A stretch of 64,000 nucleotides of DNA from Neoaquamicrobium microcysteis (GTDB taxonomy: Bacteria; Pseudomonadota; Alphaproteobacteria; Rhizobiales; Rhizobiaceae), in NCBI RefSeq assembly GCF_008180155.1, contig NZ_VSZS01000061.1, positions 1 to 64,000 on the forward strand. Reading direction: 5' to 3'. Below are positions 16,014-25,132 of the stretch, one piece after another (within the stretch, counting starts at the first letter, position 1; every line of letters begins with the position of its first letter). The notes beneath the pieces were generated by a model. That model was not told the origin of the DNA. It searched no databases and was given only the letters and a program-made list of their open reading frames with translations. The translations under genes were made by a program, and so were the position numbers.

Positions 16014-18014
16014 TCAGGCGGGCGAAGAAAGCGGCCGCTTGCGGCCACGCGTACGCACGCCGGCCTCGCGGCTGAGCAGGTCGACCGGCGTGGGGCGGCC
16101 CAGATAATAGCCCTGCGCCATATCGATCTTGAGGTCGTGGAGCAGTTCGAGCTGCTCCACGCTCTCGACGCCCTCGACGAGAATCTTCGGACCCCGGTTG
16201 CGCACCAGCCGAACGATGTCCTGGAACATCTCGTATCCGCGTTCGCTGTCGCAGTCGTGCAGGAACGAGCGGTCGATCTTGACCGTATCGAACTCTATCA
16301 GCCGCAGCCACGACAGGCCGGCAAAGCCTGTTCCAAAGTCATCCAGCCAGATCTCGATGCCCAGCAGCTTGAGGTCGGCGATGCAGCGCAGCACGTCGGA
16401 GTGCATCTCCATCTCGAGGCCTTCGGTGATCTCGAAGGCGAGCCTGCTGCCGGACACGCCCGTCTCGCCGAGGATGGCGGCGACCGATGCGGCGAAGCCG
16501 GGCATCTTGAGCTGAACCGGCGACACGTTGATGCTCACTATCGGCGTCAGGTCGTTGGCGATCACCTCGAGGCAGGCGGTACGGATCGCCCAGCGTCCGA
16601 GTTCGAGGATCGTCCCGGTGCGCTCGGCGACCGGAATGAACAGGCTGGGAGGGACGGAGGTGCCGTCGAGCATGCGAAGCCGCATCAACGTCTCCAGCGC
16701 CTCGATGCGGCCCGTCCCGATCTGCTGGATGGGCTGGTAGACCAGCGACACGAGATTCATCTCGATGGCGACCTTGAGCAGGGCTGCGATGTTTTCGCTC
16801 TCGTCGCTGCTCTGCGGATCGTTGGGATCGAACAGCTTGACGCAGTTGCGGCCTGTTGCCTTCGCCAGATAGAGCGCGCGATCCGCCTCGTGGATAATCT
16901 TTTCCAGCTTGCTGCCGGTGTGTTGGCGCGCGATAGCCGCGCCGATGCTGACGGTGACGATATCGATGCCGTCGCGCCGCTGCTGATGCTTGAGCGCGAG
17001 GTTCTGTACCGTCATGCGCAAATCTTCGGCGAGTTCGACCGCTTCGTCGCCGTTTTCCAGCGCAGCCAGAACGATGAACTCCTCACCGCCGTAACGCCCG
17101 ATGGTCACGCCGGGGCGCATGCGCGCCTGCAACGCCTCCGCCACAACGACGAGGCACTGGTCGCCCTGCTGATGGCCGTAGCAATCGTTGAAGCGCTTGA
17201 AGAAATCGACGTCGATCAGCATCGCCGCGAAGGTCTGTCCATGATGTTGCCAGCCGTCCCACAGCTCGCGCAGGCGCTCGTCGATGGCGCGGCGGTTGTC
17301 GAGTCCGGTCAACGGATCGGTGCGCGACAGACGCAGCAGCGCCTTGCCGCGCTCGGTCGCCTCGGCATGCTGCAGCTTCGCCTCAAGCGCGTTGAGGAAG
17401 ACGTTGTAGCGCTCGCGGTTGAGCCTCCAGTTCACGTAGGAGGTGAACACGAAGCACGAGATGTAGAACACGCCGAAGGAGAGCTGGTAGACGCTGTCCA
17501 GCGGGAACCAGTTCACCAGCACGAACAGCGACGCAAACAGCATGAAGCCGGACACGACCAGGGAAAAGCTGAAGCGGAAGCTGAAGAACAGGTTGGCGCT
17601 CATCATGAAGATGGCGCCGAACACCAGATAATATGAGATGGTGTGCGTGTACTCGGTCGTGATTGCCGAGAACAGCCATCCGACATAGGCGACCACGAGG
17701 GCGATCGCGCATGTGACGTCCATGTATGATGCCGGCGTCTCGTGGCGGTATTGCCATTCGACCAGAATCAGCGTGGCCACCCCAACACTGAAACGCACGG
17801 CAATCGTCAGCGGCGCGACATCGGGAATCAGCAGCAGATCGGTGATCGAGAAGACGAGGTAGACGAGGACCGCCACCCACAGGCCATGACGAACGCCGAC
17901 GCGCCGCGCTTCCTCGCGGTCGCTGCGGTACAGCGCCTGCAAGTGTGCCTGCGATGGTGCTTCCGTCACGCCCTGCACCCGGCTGTCGTCTGTATACGCC
18001 TTTGCTTGCGCCAT
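16014..18014 (-). CDS. membrane-bound GGDEF-EAL cyclic-di-GMP protein
   Basis: This 666-residue protein has an N-terminal region of about six membrane helices (residues 45-195), a GGDEF domain with intact GGEEF at 309-313, and an EAL domain starting at Glu438. EAL residues present include NVSPVQL, EITE (Glu531), DDFGTG (558-563), K579/D581 and the VEGVE motif; EALET replaces the usual EALLR. No RxxD inhibitory site precedes GGEEF. Both diguanylate cyclase and phosphodiesterase activities look possible. It is divergent from a PhcB-like methyltransferase gene across 288 bases. What the membrane domain senses is not apparent. Confidence 0.9.
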   Translation of the reverse strand: MAQAKAYTDDSRVQGVTEAPSQAHLQALYRSDREEARRVGVRHGLWVAVLVYLVFSITDLLLIPDVAPLTIAVRFSVGVATLILVEWQYRHETPASYMDVTCAIALVVAYVGWLFSAITTEYTHTISYYLVFGAIFMMSANLFFSFRFSFSLVVSGFMLFASLFVLVNWFPLDSVYQLSFGVFYISCFVFTSYVNWRLNRERYNVFLNALEAKLQHAEATERGKALLRLSRTDPLTGLDNRRAIDERLRELWDGWQHHGQTFAAMLIDVDFFKRFNDCYGHQQGDQCLVVVAEALQARMRPGVTIGRYGGEEFIVLAALENGDEAVELAEDLRMTVQNLALKHQQRRDGIDIVTVSIGAAIARQHTGSKLEKIIHEADRALYLAKATGRNCVKLFDPNDPQSSDESENIAALLKVAIEMNLVSLVYQPIQQIGTGRIEALETLMRLRMLDGTSVPPSLFIPVAERTGTILELGRWAIRTACLEVIANDLTPIVSINVSPVQLKMPGFAASVAAILGETGVSGSRLAFEITEGLEMEMHSDVLRCIADLKLLGIEIWLDDFGTGFAGLSWLRLIEFDTVKIDRSFLHDCDSERGYEMFQDIVRLVRNRGPKILVEGVESVEQLELLHDLKIDMAQGYYLGRPTPVDLLSREAGVRTRGRKRPLSSPA

Positions 18015-18302
18015 GCGCTTTCCCGCTGCGATGTGTTGCTGCCGCGCGCGCCATATGGCTTGCCCGCAGCACGACGCACCCGCTTGTCCCTCTCACGCCA
18101 ACTCAAAAGACGAGGCATTCACCCGACGCCATCTTCCCGCGACGAACACAAGTTTCGGTTAAAGTGCACGGGCATCATCGTTCTGCCTTAGCGGATAGTA
18201 AATCCAGTCCCGAAAATACGAGTTAAATCGCCGCACGGCGTTGCGCCTTTGACACCTCCCGCTTACGGTTAACAAATCGTAAAGACTGGGGGCAGTTACC
18301 AA

Positions 18303-19343
18303 ATGGCAGATCGACCAGAGCTGGACGGCGAAAGCCTTATCACTCCAGCGGCGGTTGCGGCGGACATCGCATCGCAGCATCATTCCTACGAAGAGCAGCA
18401 ATTCAGCCAAGCTACAGCGGAGCTTGGCCTCGTGCTGCACACCGCACAGCAATGGTTCGAGGAGGGCAGGGAGCCGGCGCAGACCATGCGCTGGACGGTT
18501 GAGGCGTTGCACAATCTGCGCCGCAAGGTCGAGCCGCCCGTGTGGCGCGAGCTGGTCATCGTCGCGCAGGATCACCCGGTGTCCGAGTTTTTTCTCCAGG
18601 ACCCTTTCACGCGCTGGTCGTTCGAAAAGCAGCGCGGCTATTCCGGCGATGCACACCTGCTCGATTTCATCTACCGCCACGAAAGCGTGCTGGAAGAAGC
18701 CACCGACGCTACGCCCGTAGGGCGCGAGCTCTATGCTTTCAGCAAGTTCTATCCGTCGTGCATAGCGGTGCGCGAACGGCGCGACATTCTCACCCGGCTC
18801 GTGGACGAGACGGCGGATGCAAGAGGCGAGGGCACGGAAGTGCTGGCCATCGCGTCGGGCCATCTGCGCGAGGCCGAAAACGCGGCCTCCCTGAAGGACG
18901 GGCGAATCGCGCGCTGGGTCGCCATGGATCAGGACCCGCTGAGCGTCGGCGCGGTGACGCGCGACTTCGCCGGCACACGGGTCGAGGCGATCGACGGCTC
19001 GGTGCGTGGGCTGCTGACCGATGCCTACAAGCTCGGCTCGTTCGATCTCGTCTATGCGGCCGGGCTCTACGACTATCTCACCGACCCGGTGGCGATCAGG
19101 CTGACCAAGCGCTGCCTCCGCATGCTCAAGCCCGGCGGCAAGCTTCTGTTTGCCAACTTCTCCCACGACCTGACCGACGACGGCTACATGGAGACGTTCA
19201 TGAACTGGACGCTGCTGCTGCGTTCGGAGGCCGACATGTGGAACATCGTCAACGGCAGCGTCGACCGCAATACGGTGGATGCCGAGGTCTTCTACGGCGA
19301 GAACAGGAACATCCTGTACGCGACAATCACCAGGCGGGATTGA
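18303..19343 (+). CDS. SAM-dependent methyltransferase, PhcB-like (3-hydroxy fatty acid methyl ester synthase family)
   Basis: This 346-residue protein has a helical N-terminal half, a conserved RGYSGDAHLLDFIY block near residue 111, then a Rossmann-type methyltransferase domain with an unusual motif I (VLAIASGHLREAE), a motif II acidic residue in VAMDQDP and YDYLTDP. The ASGHLRE and RGYxGD blocks are those I associate with PhcB, which methylates a 3-hydroxy fatty acid to make a quorum signal in Ralstonia. The match is from memory of motifs. A TTGACA lies at 18249. It converges on kduD, and its divergent neighbour is a cyclic-di-GMP enzyme. Confidence 0.65.
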   Translation: MADRPELDGESLITPAAVAADIASQHHSYEEQQFSQATAELGLVLHTAQQWFEEGREPAQTMRWTVEALHNLRRKVEPPVWRELVIVAQDHPVSEFFLQDPFTRWSFEKQRGYSGDAHLLDFIYRHESVLEEATDATPVGRELYAFSKFYPSCIAVRERRDILTRLVDETADARGEGTEVLAIASGHLREAENAASLKDGRIARWVAMDQDPLSVGAVTRDFAGTRVEAIDGSVRGLLTDAYKLGSFDLVYAAGLYDYLTDPVAIRLTKRCLRMLKPGGKLLFANFSHDLTDDGYMETFMNWTLLLRSEADMWNIVNGSVDRNTVDAEVFYGENRNILYATITRRD

Positions 19344-19368
19344 ACGCAGGCCTCTCAGCCGTCTCTTT

Positions 19369-20148
19369 CTAACGCGCCAGCCAGCCGCCATCGACCGGAA
19401 TGACGGCCCCGTGCATGTAGTCTGACGCGCGCGCGAGCAGAAACACGGCCGCATCGCCGATGTCGCAAGGCTCGCCCCAGCGGCCGGCAGGGATGCGTTC
19501 GAGTATCTGCGCACTGCGGTCGGGATCGTTGCGCAGCGCCTCGGTGTTGTTGGTCTCGATGTAGCCGGGCGCGATGGCGTTGACGTTGATGCCCTTTGCC
19601 CCCCATTCGCAGGCGAGAAGCCGCGTGAGACCCAGAACGCCGCTCTTGGAAGAGGTGTATGAGGCAACGCGTATGCCGCCCTGGAAGCTGAGCATCGAGG
19701 CGATGTTGACGACCTTGCCCGTGCGCCCGCCGGATTGCAGCACGCGCCGCGCATAAGCCTGGCACAGGAAGAAGGTGCTCTTCAGGTTGACGTCCATGAC
19801 GTCGTCCCAGTCGGCCTCGGTGAAGTCGATGGCGTCGGCGCGGCGAATGATGCCCGCGTTGTTGACGATGCCGTCGAGCGGCCCTTGCGTGTCCCACGCC
19901 TCGTCCAGCATCGCCTGCGCCGCCTTGTGGTCCGCGAGGTCGACCTTCCTGGCGGTAAAGCGCGCGGTGCCGCCGGAAGCCTTGTCGAACAGCGCAGCCG
20001 TTTCGTCCATCGACGATCGCCCCGCGCCGATGACGTTACCGCCCGCACGCCCTATCGCCAGCGCGATGCCTTGGCCGATGCCCGTATTTGCGCCGGTGAC
20101 CAGAACGGTCCTGCCGGCGAGCGAAAAGGCGGATAGGTCGGTCAACAA
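19369..20148 (-). CDS. kduD: 2-deoxy-D-gluconate 3-dehydrogenase-type SDR
   Basis: This 259-residue short-chain dehydrogenase has TGANTGIG at residues 19-26, NNAG, and the catalytic Ser plus YTSSK. The sequence ASMLSFQGGIRVASYTSSK and the C-terminal PVDGGWLAR fit KduD, which reduces 5-keto-4-deoxyuronate products (2,5-diketo-3-deoxygluconate) in pectin and uronate breakdown. A decayed kduI fragment lies 16 bases upstream, the expected partner gene, which supports the KduD call and shows the module has lost its isomerase here. Confidence 0.85.
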   Translation of the reverse strand: MLTDLSAFSLAGRTVLVTGANTGIGQGIALAIGRAGGNVIGAGRSSMDETAALFDKASGGTARFTARKVDLADHKAAQAMLDEAWDTQGPLDGIVNNAGIIRRADAIDFTEADWDDVMDVNLKSTFFLCQAYARRVLQSGGRTGKVVNIASMLSFQGGIRVASYTSSKSGVLGLTRLLACEWGAKGINVNAIAPGYIETNNTEALRNDPDRSAQILERIPAGRWGEPCDIGDAAVFLLARASDYMHGAVIPVDGGWLAR

Positions 20149-20164
20149 AGGTCTCCAGGCTGAA

Positions 20165-20376
20165 TCATCTCGACATAGCGTAGTCTACATTGTCGGTCGC
20201 CATTGCACAGATGAACGCGTAGTTTGCCATGCCGGCGCCCAAATGGATCGACCATGGCAGCGACGGCGCCGCCTGCTCGTTGGCAACGATGAGGTGACTT
20301 GTCTGCTTGGTTCGCCCATCAGATGGATGACGCGTTGTTCGGCCGCGAGATCTCAGTAGAAATAGGCTTCCGTGCA
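20165..20376 (-). pseudogene. kduI: kduI (5-keto-4-deoxyuronate isomerase) 3' remnant
   Basis: On the minus strand the frame ending with TGA at 20165-20167 reads TSHLIVANEQA, PWSIHLG and MANYAFICAM, closely matching the KduI C-terminus. Just upstream, from about 20305, the frame changes and reads DLAAEQRVIHLMGEPS, also KduI. One base appears to be missing near 20303. A TGA at 20353-20355 interrupts the EAYFY-stop-DL segment where KduI has EVYFYF. Nothing KduI-like could be followed beyond about 20376, where the sulfotransferase-like gene ends. The gene is therefore truncated, frameshifted and non-functional. Confidence 0.8.
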
Positions 20377-20389
20377 GGTGGACGGACGG

Positions 20390-21538
20390 CTACTGCACCA
20401 TCAGTTCCGCGCTTATTTGCTGAAGCCTCGTCTTGCGACGCATGACTTTGTCACGCGTCGGGCCGGACGGCTTCTTCGCGAGAACCTCGTCAAGGATAGC
20501 AATCCGCTGAGTCAGGAAATCGGCCGCCAGCAGTTGGCCCAAGCGTTCACCGGGTACCTCCGGTTCGATGAAGGTGCCTTTTCGGAATCTCGCTTTCCAG
20601 GCTGAGGGCAATTCGACGTACTGCGCTAGCCACTCGACATCCGCCGCGGCTCGCGCGGATATCTGAGAAATGCTTTCGTCCGGAAGTCCTCGCAGGCGTG
20701 GAAGAGACTCTGCAAACGGGGAGAACCGATTACTGATGTGCGGTGCAAGCTCGACGTCGAATTCTTCGGCGGACATCAGTCCCTCCAACGCGCGGCATAC
20801 CGATGTCACGATGCCGATATGCGGGAGCGACTTCGCGGTGTTCAGCTTCTCCAATCGTATTTCGGGAAGCTGCTGCGGAATTGGTACGGCGGCGGCGATG
20901 CTTCCGACGTAGTCCGGCAACATCGTATCGTAGACCAGTATGCGCGCGGCATCCTTCCCGAACGTTTCGATCCACGGCTCAAGCTTCGGTCGATGCAGGA
21001 AAGTCCGCACCGTCGTGCCGATCTGCCCGGTCGTCATTTCTTCATTGATGTACTTCTCGAAGAAATCGGCGGCGGAAAGCGTGTTCCACCTGGCAGCGGT
21101 CATGCCGAAAACGGAAAGGACAATCTCCTCATGCCGTCGCACGACGTATACGACACGCACGTCATAACCACGTAACTCTTTGCGGACAGACTCGACACCC
21201 TCCCGATCAAGCCGGCTGAACGCTTCGCTGCTGATGAGAACGTGACTGCAGTCCGACTTGTCAATCTCGGTTCGAAGATTGCTCCAGCTGCCTAGCTCTG
21301 GTCTTTGTCGGTGGTCTCCCAGAGTGCTCCATGCCAGATTGTGCTGACCGTGTATCCGCGCATCGGTCCGCCCAGCGCCGGTAGTGGGGTAGAGAACACC
21401 CACGCTGGACAGCTCATCGCGAGCGGCTCTGAGCGCGGCCTGCAGGGAGGTAGTTCCCGTCTTGTGCGGTCCGATGTGCAAAACGACAGTCTTCAACAGC
21501 GGGCCTTTCTTGTTGGCGCCGATATTCCAGCACGTCAT
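20390..21538 (-). CDS. sulfotransferase-like P-loop protein
   Basis: This 382-residue protein has an N-terminal VVLHIGPHKTGTTSLQ loop resembling the 5'-phosphosulfate site of PAPS-dependent sulfotransferases, and VVYVVRRHEEIVLSVF near residue 130 resembling the 3'-phosphate site. The remainder has no motif I recognise. Such proteins modify glycans or lipids, often for the cell surface. No good ribosome site precedes ATG 21538; a TTG about 15 codons in, just before LKTVVLHIG, is an alternative start. It abuts the kduI remnant, so its arrival may have truncated that gene. Confidence 0.65.
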   Translation of the reverse strand: MTCWNIGANKKGPLLKTVVLHIGPHKTGTTSLQAALRAARDELSSVGVLYPTTGAGRTDARIHGQHNLAWSTLGDHRQRPELGSWSNLRTEIDKSDCSHVLISSEAFSRLDREGVESVRKELRGYDVRVVYVVRRHEEIVLSVFGMTAARWNTLSAADFFEKYINEEMTTGQIGTTVRTFLHRPKLEPWIETFGKDAARILVYDTMLPDYVGSIAAAVPIPQQLPEIRLEKLNTAKSLPHIGIVTSVCRALEGLMSAEEFDVELAPHISNRFSPFAESLPRLRGLPDESISQISARAAADVEWLAQYVELPSAWKARFRKGTFIEPEVPGERLGQLLAADFLTQRIAILDEVLAKKPSGPTRDKVMRRKTRLQQISAELMVQ

Positions 21539-21831
21539 GCTTGTAGCGCGATGGCTGGCGCAGCATGAGGAAAAAGCGACGACATGAACGTCTGGGAGGG
21601 AAGCGTGAATAGTTTCCTTGGCTTGGGCACCCTATCCAGCGCGCCCAATAGTTACAAGCTATCGCCTGCCTGCTACCACAGGTACATGTCGGCTCAGCGT
21701 CTTTACATCCCGGCAAAGCCATAAGCGGGGGCGGTGCTGCAACTACTTCCGTCTCGCATCGGCATTAACAAATTTAACTGACAGCCGGACGTGCTGCGCA
21801 TATTTTGCGCGCCGCATATCTGGAGCGGAAT

Positions 21832-22374
21832 TTGAACGACGTAAGCCTTCGCAGCGCTTTGCGCGCGCATACATCCCATATTCATGAGCAGCTGGACGCC
21901 GCCACGCCCGCATTTGCGGACAAAACGGCTTATGTCGATTTTCTATCGAAAACGCTTCGCTTTCGTGCGGCTATGGAGCTCGTTCTGGCGCGCTGCCCGA
22001 TATGGGAGCCCGATACGCTTGTGGTCGATCTCGAGCGAGATCTCGTCGACCTGGGCGTTGCGAGGCGCGATGCAAACGCGGAACCGCCACATTTTTCCGG
22101 TCTATCGGCCCAGCTCGGTGCCCTCTACGTCGTAGAGGGGGCGTCTGTGGGTGCGCGCGTGCTTTTTGCGCGCGCGGCCGCGCTGGGCATGTCGGAAAGC
22201 TTCGGCGCGCGCGCTCTGGCGCGGCAGGCACAGGACCGGCAGAGGTGGAAGCGTTTCGTTTCCGTGCTGGATGAAGCGCAGGGCGTCGACTTCGAGGCGG
22301 CGAAGAGCGCAGCGCAGCGCGCGTTCGAGTTTGCGTACCGTATTTATTCGGAGCCCGTCTTTGAATCAGCTTAA
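21832..22374 (+). CDS. bphO: biliverdin-producing heme oxygenase
   Basis: This 180-residue helical protein resembles the BphO/HemO heme oxygenases. A proximal His candidate lies in LRAHTSHIHEQLD, and the distal-helix signature appears as GALYVVEGASVGARVLF. It would open heme to biliverdin, the chromophore of the phytochrome encoded directly downstream. No ATG is available; TTG 21832 is preferred because GGAG at 21822-21825 is six bases upstream, while TTG 21805 lacks such a site. Its stop overlaps the next gene's start region, so translation is probably coupled. Confidence 0.8.
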   Translation: MNDVSLRSALRAHTSHIHEQLDAATPAFADKTAYVDFLSKTLRFRAAMELVLARCPIWEPDTLVVDLERDLVDLGVARRDANAEPPHFSGLSAQLGALYVVEGASVGARVLFARAAALGMSESFGARALARQAQDRQRWKRFVSVLDEAQGVDFEAAKSAAQRAFEFAYRIYSEPVFESA

Positions 22375-24910
22375 GCCCGTCGATCTGACCAACTGCGACC
22401 GCGAGCCCATTCACATACCTGGCAGCATCCAGCCGCACGGTTGCCTTCTGGCTTGCGACAGCAGCGGGGTCGTGGTGCGTCGTCACTCCGCCAACGCAGG
22501 CGAGATGCTGGGCTTTGCCGAGGCGATCAACGGACTGCCGCTGGAAACCGTTCTGGGAGCGCGCGTGACGCATGACGTCCGCAACGCCCTGGCCCGGACG
22601 CAGGAGGGCTCGCGACCCGCGCTGATCTTCGGCCGGCAACTGCAAGACGGACGAAGCTTCGACATCGCTGCGCATCGCTACAAGGGCGCGGCGATCATCG
22701 AACTGGAGCCTTCGGTAGACGATACCGCAGCGCCGCTGGAACTGGCGCGCACCATGATCGCACGCGTCAGCGCCGCCGAAAGCATCAAGCGGCTGGTGGG
22801 GGATACAGCGCGGCTGGTGCAGGCCATGCTGGGTTACGACCGCGTGATGATCTACCAGTTCGGCGCCGATGGTGCGGGCAAGGTTCTCAGCGAGGCGAAG
22901 CGCCCCGGCCTCGAAAGTTTCCTCGGCCAGTATTTTCCCGCCAGCGACATCCCCCAGCAGGCGCGCGCGCTCTACCTCAAGAACACGATCCGCATCATCT
23001 CGGATGCCGCCTGCGTCAGGATTCCGCTGAACCCCGAGCTGGATGTCTCCGGCGAGCCGCTGGATCTTTCGTTCGCGCATCTGCGTAGCGTATCGCCCAT
23101 ACACTGCGAGTATCTGCGCAACATGGGCGTCAGCGCGTCGATGTCGATCTCGATCATCGTCGACGGCGTGCTGTGGGGGCTGATCGCGTGCCACCACTAC
23201 AGCCCGCGCACGCTGACGATGACCCAGCGCGTGGCGGCCGAGATGTTCGGCGAGTTCTTCTCGCTTCATCTTCACGCGCTGCACAACAAGCAGACGCTGG
23301 AGACAGCGACGAAAGCGCGGACCTTGTTGGACGGCCTGTTGCGCCAGGCGAGCGGGCTGGAAGACATCAACCAGATCCTGCGCGACCGGCTGGACGAGTT
23401 CGGCCAGTTCATCCCGTCCGACGGGCAGGGCATCTGGATCGACGGGCAGTGGACGGCGAGGGGATCGACGCCGCCGCCCGACGCGGTGACCGAGCTGGTG
23501 CGTTTCGCGCGCACGGCGGCGGAAGGCAGCATCTGGGCGACGCATCACCTGTCGGCGGCATTGCCTACCGCCGAAGCCTATGCGGCAGATGCCGCCGGTG
23601 TGCTGATCGTCCCGCTGTCGCAACGCCCGCGCGACTATCTGTTCTTCTTCCGTCGGGAACTGGTCCACACGCTCGAATGGGCCGGCAATCCCGAAAAGAC
23701 CTATGAATCGGGCCCGCTGGGCGACCGGCTGACGCCGCGCAAGAGCTTCGCCATCTGGAAGGAGACGGTGCGCCAGCAGGCGAACCCATGGAGCGAGGCG
23801 GAACGCCAGTTCGGCGAGGCCTCGCGCGCTGCGCTTGTGGAAGTCGCCCTGCGCCATTCGGAATTGCTGGCCGACGAGCGTACGAAAGCCGAAATCCGCC
23901 AGCGCATCCTCAACGAGGAGCTGAACCACAGGGTCAAGAACATCCTTGCGGTCATCAAGTCGCTGGTGAACCACCCGACCGAGGACGGGGAGACGCTTCA
24001 GGGTTATGTAGAGACCCTTCGCGGCCGTATCCAGGCGCTGTCGCTGGCGCACGACCAGGTCATTCGCGGCGGCGGAGGCGGGGCGCTGGGCGACCTGCTC
24101 GCAGCCGAGTTGATACCCTATCAGACCGGGCGCTCCACCATCGAGTGCGACGGGCCGGGCGTCTGGATGGACGCGCGCGCCTACTCGATCATGGCGCTGG
24201 CGCTGCACGAGCTCGCCACCAACGCCGCCAAATACGGTGCGCTGGCGCGTGCCGGCGGCGTGCTTTCGGTTTCGTGGACGCTGGATGCACTGGGGGACTG
24301 CCACATCGAGTGGTCGGAGACCACGGTAACGAAGGTCATGCCGCCGAAGCGGCGCGGCTTCGGCAGCACCCTCATCGAACGCAGCGTGCCTTACGACCTG
24401 GGCGGCGAGAGCAGGATCGAATATCGGCCGAACGGGGTTCTGGCGCGGCTCCGCATTCCTGCGCGTTTCGTCAGAGCCCATGACGAAGAGCGGCGAAAGC
24501 CGCCCGAACCCGCGGCAAGAACATTGCCGGCATCCACCGACCTGAGCGGTGCTCGCGTGCTGATCGTGGAAGACCAGCTGCTCGTCGCCATGGATCTGGA
24601 GACGATCATCGAAGACGCGAAGGCGACGGTGATGGCGACGGCAAGCTCGGCGCGAGAAGCCATCAGCGTGCTGGATCGGGAACTGCCGGACGTTGCGATC
24701 CTCGACGTCAATCTGGGCGAAACCTCTTCCGAGGTCGTGGCACAGCGGCTGAGCGAGCGGGGCGTGCCCTTCATGTTCGCCACCGGATACAGCGACGGGG
24801 GCGCGATCCCCGCGCAGTTCTCGAACGTGCCCATCGTGCGCAAGCCTTACGAGGCCATGGCGATCCTGCGCTGCGCGGCAAGGCTGCTGGTAGAGCGCAA
24901 GGACAGGTGA
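22361..24910 (+). CDS. bphP: bacteriophytochrome hybrid histidine kinase (PAS-GAF-PHY-HWE kinase-receiver)
   Basis: The predicted 849-residue protein runs: PAS with a likely biliverdin-binding Cys12 (NCDREPIHIPGSIQPHG), GAF with the PASDIP motif and HCEYLRNMGVSASM, PHY with a tongue PRKSFAIW, an HWE/HisKA_2 kinase with phospho-accepting His523 (LNHRVKN) and ALHELATNAAKYG, and a C-terminal receiver with Asp782. It should sense red/far-red light and pass phosphate within one chain. TTG 22361 is chosen: GGAG lies seven bases upstream, and any later ATG would lose Cys12. It overlaps bphO by 14 bases. No separate output regulator is next to it. Confidence 0.88.
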   Translation: MNQLKPVDLTNCDREPIHIPGSIQPHGCLLACDSSGVVVRRHSANAGEMLGFAEAINGLPLETVLGARVTHDVRNALARTQEGSRPALIFGRQLQDGRSFDIAAHRYKGAAIIELEPSVDDTAAPLELARTMIARVSAAESIKRLVGDTARLVQAMLGYDRVMIYQFGADGAGKVLSEAKRPGLESFLGQYFPASDIPQQARALYLKNTIRIISDAACVRIPLNPELDVSGEPLDLSFAHLRSVSPIHCEYLRNMGVSASMSISIIVDGVLWGLIACHHYSPRTLTMTQRVAAEMFGEFFSLHLHALHNKQTLETATKARTLLDGLLRQASGLEDINQILRDRLDEFGQFIPSDGQGIWIDGQWTARGSTPPPDAVTELVRFARTAAEGSIWATHHLSAALPTAEAYAADAAGVLIVPLSQRPRDYLFFFRRELVHTLEWAGNPEKTYESGPLGDRLTPRKSFAIWKETVRQQANPWSEAERQFGEASRAALVEVALRHSELLADERTKAEIRQRILNEELNHRVKNILAVIKSLVNHPTEDGETLQGYVETLRGRIQALSLAHDQVIRGGGGGALGDLLAAELIPYQTGRSTIECDGPGVWMDARAYSIMALALHELATNAAKYGALARAGGVLSVSWTLDALGDCHIEWSETTVTKVMPPKRRGFGSTLIERSVPYDLGGESRIEYRPNGVLARLRIPARFVRAHDEERRKPPEPAARTLPASTDLSGARVLIVEDQLLVAMDLETIIEDAKATVMATASSAREAISVLDRELPDVAILDVNLGETSSEVVAQRLSERGVPFMFATGYSDGGAIPAQFSNVPIVRKPYEAMAILRCAARLLVERKDR

Positions 24911-24953
24911 CGCTTCGACCGGGCACCGTCTCGCCCGGCCAGGCAACCGGTGG

Positions 24954-24981
24954 TTGACACGACCCTCTCACCGGCTAGATT
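24954..24981 (+). promoter_or_regulatory. putative sigma70-type promoter for the selenate-like ABC operon
   Basis: TTGACA at 24954-24959 and TAGATT at 24976-24981 are separated by 16 bases in the 222-bp gap between bphP and the binding-protein gene. The resulting leader would be about 145 bases. A six-pair GC hairpin (CCGGGC/GCCCGG, about 24920-24939) lies just after bphP and may help termination. Confidence 0.45.
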
Positions 24982-25132
24982 TCAAATCAGCCCTAGGATC
25001 AGGCCGCTGATGCGCCGTGCGCGCTCATGTCCAAAGGACATCTGGCGGTCGAAGCGGCGGACAACACGGCAACAGGCCGTCCGCAATTCCGGTCGTTCAG
25101 GCGCAGTCAATTTTCTCTCTGGAGGATACGAT

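Noticed and set aside
21971-24946. 991-codon open frame on the minus strand opposite bphP
   Set aside because: It is antisense to a gene with complete phytochrome and kinase motifs, is Arg/Gln/His-rich, and has no domain or ribosome site. Such frames are common in high-GC DNA.
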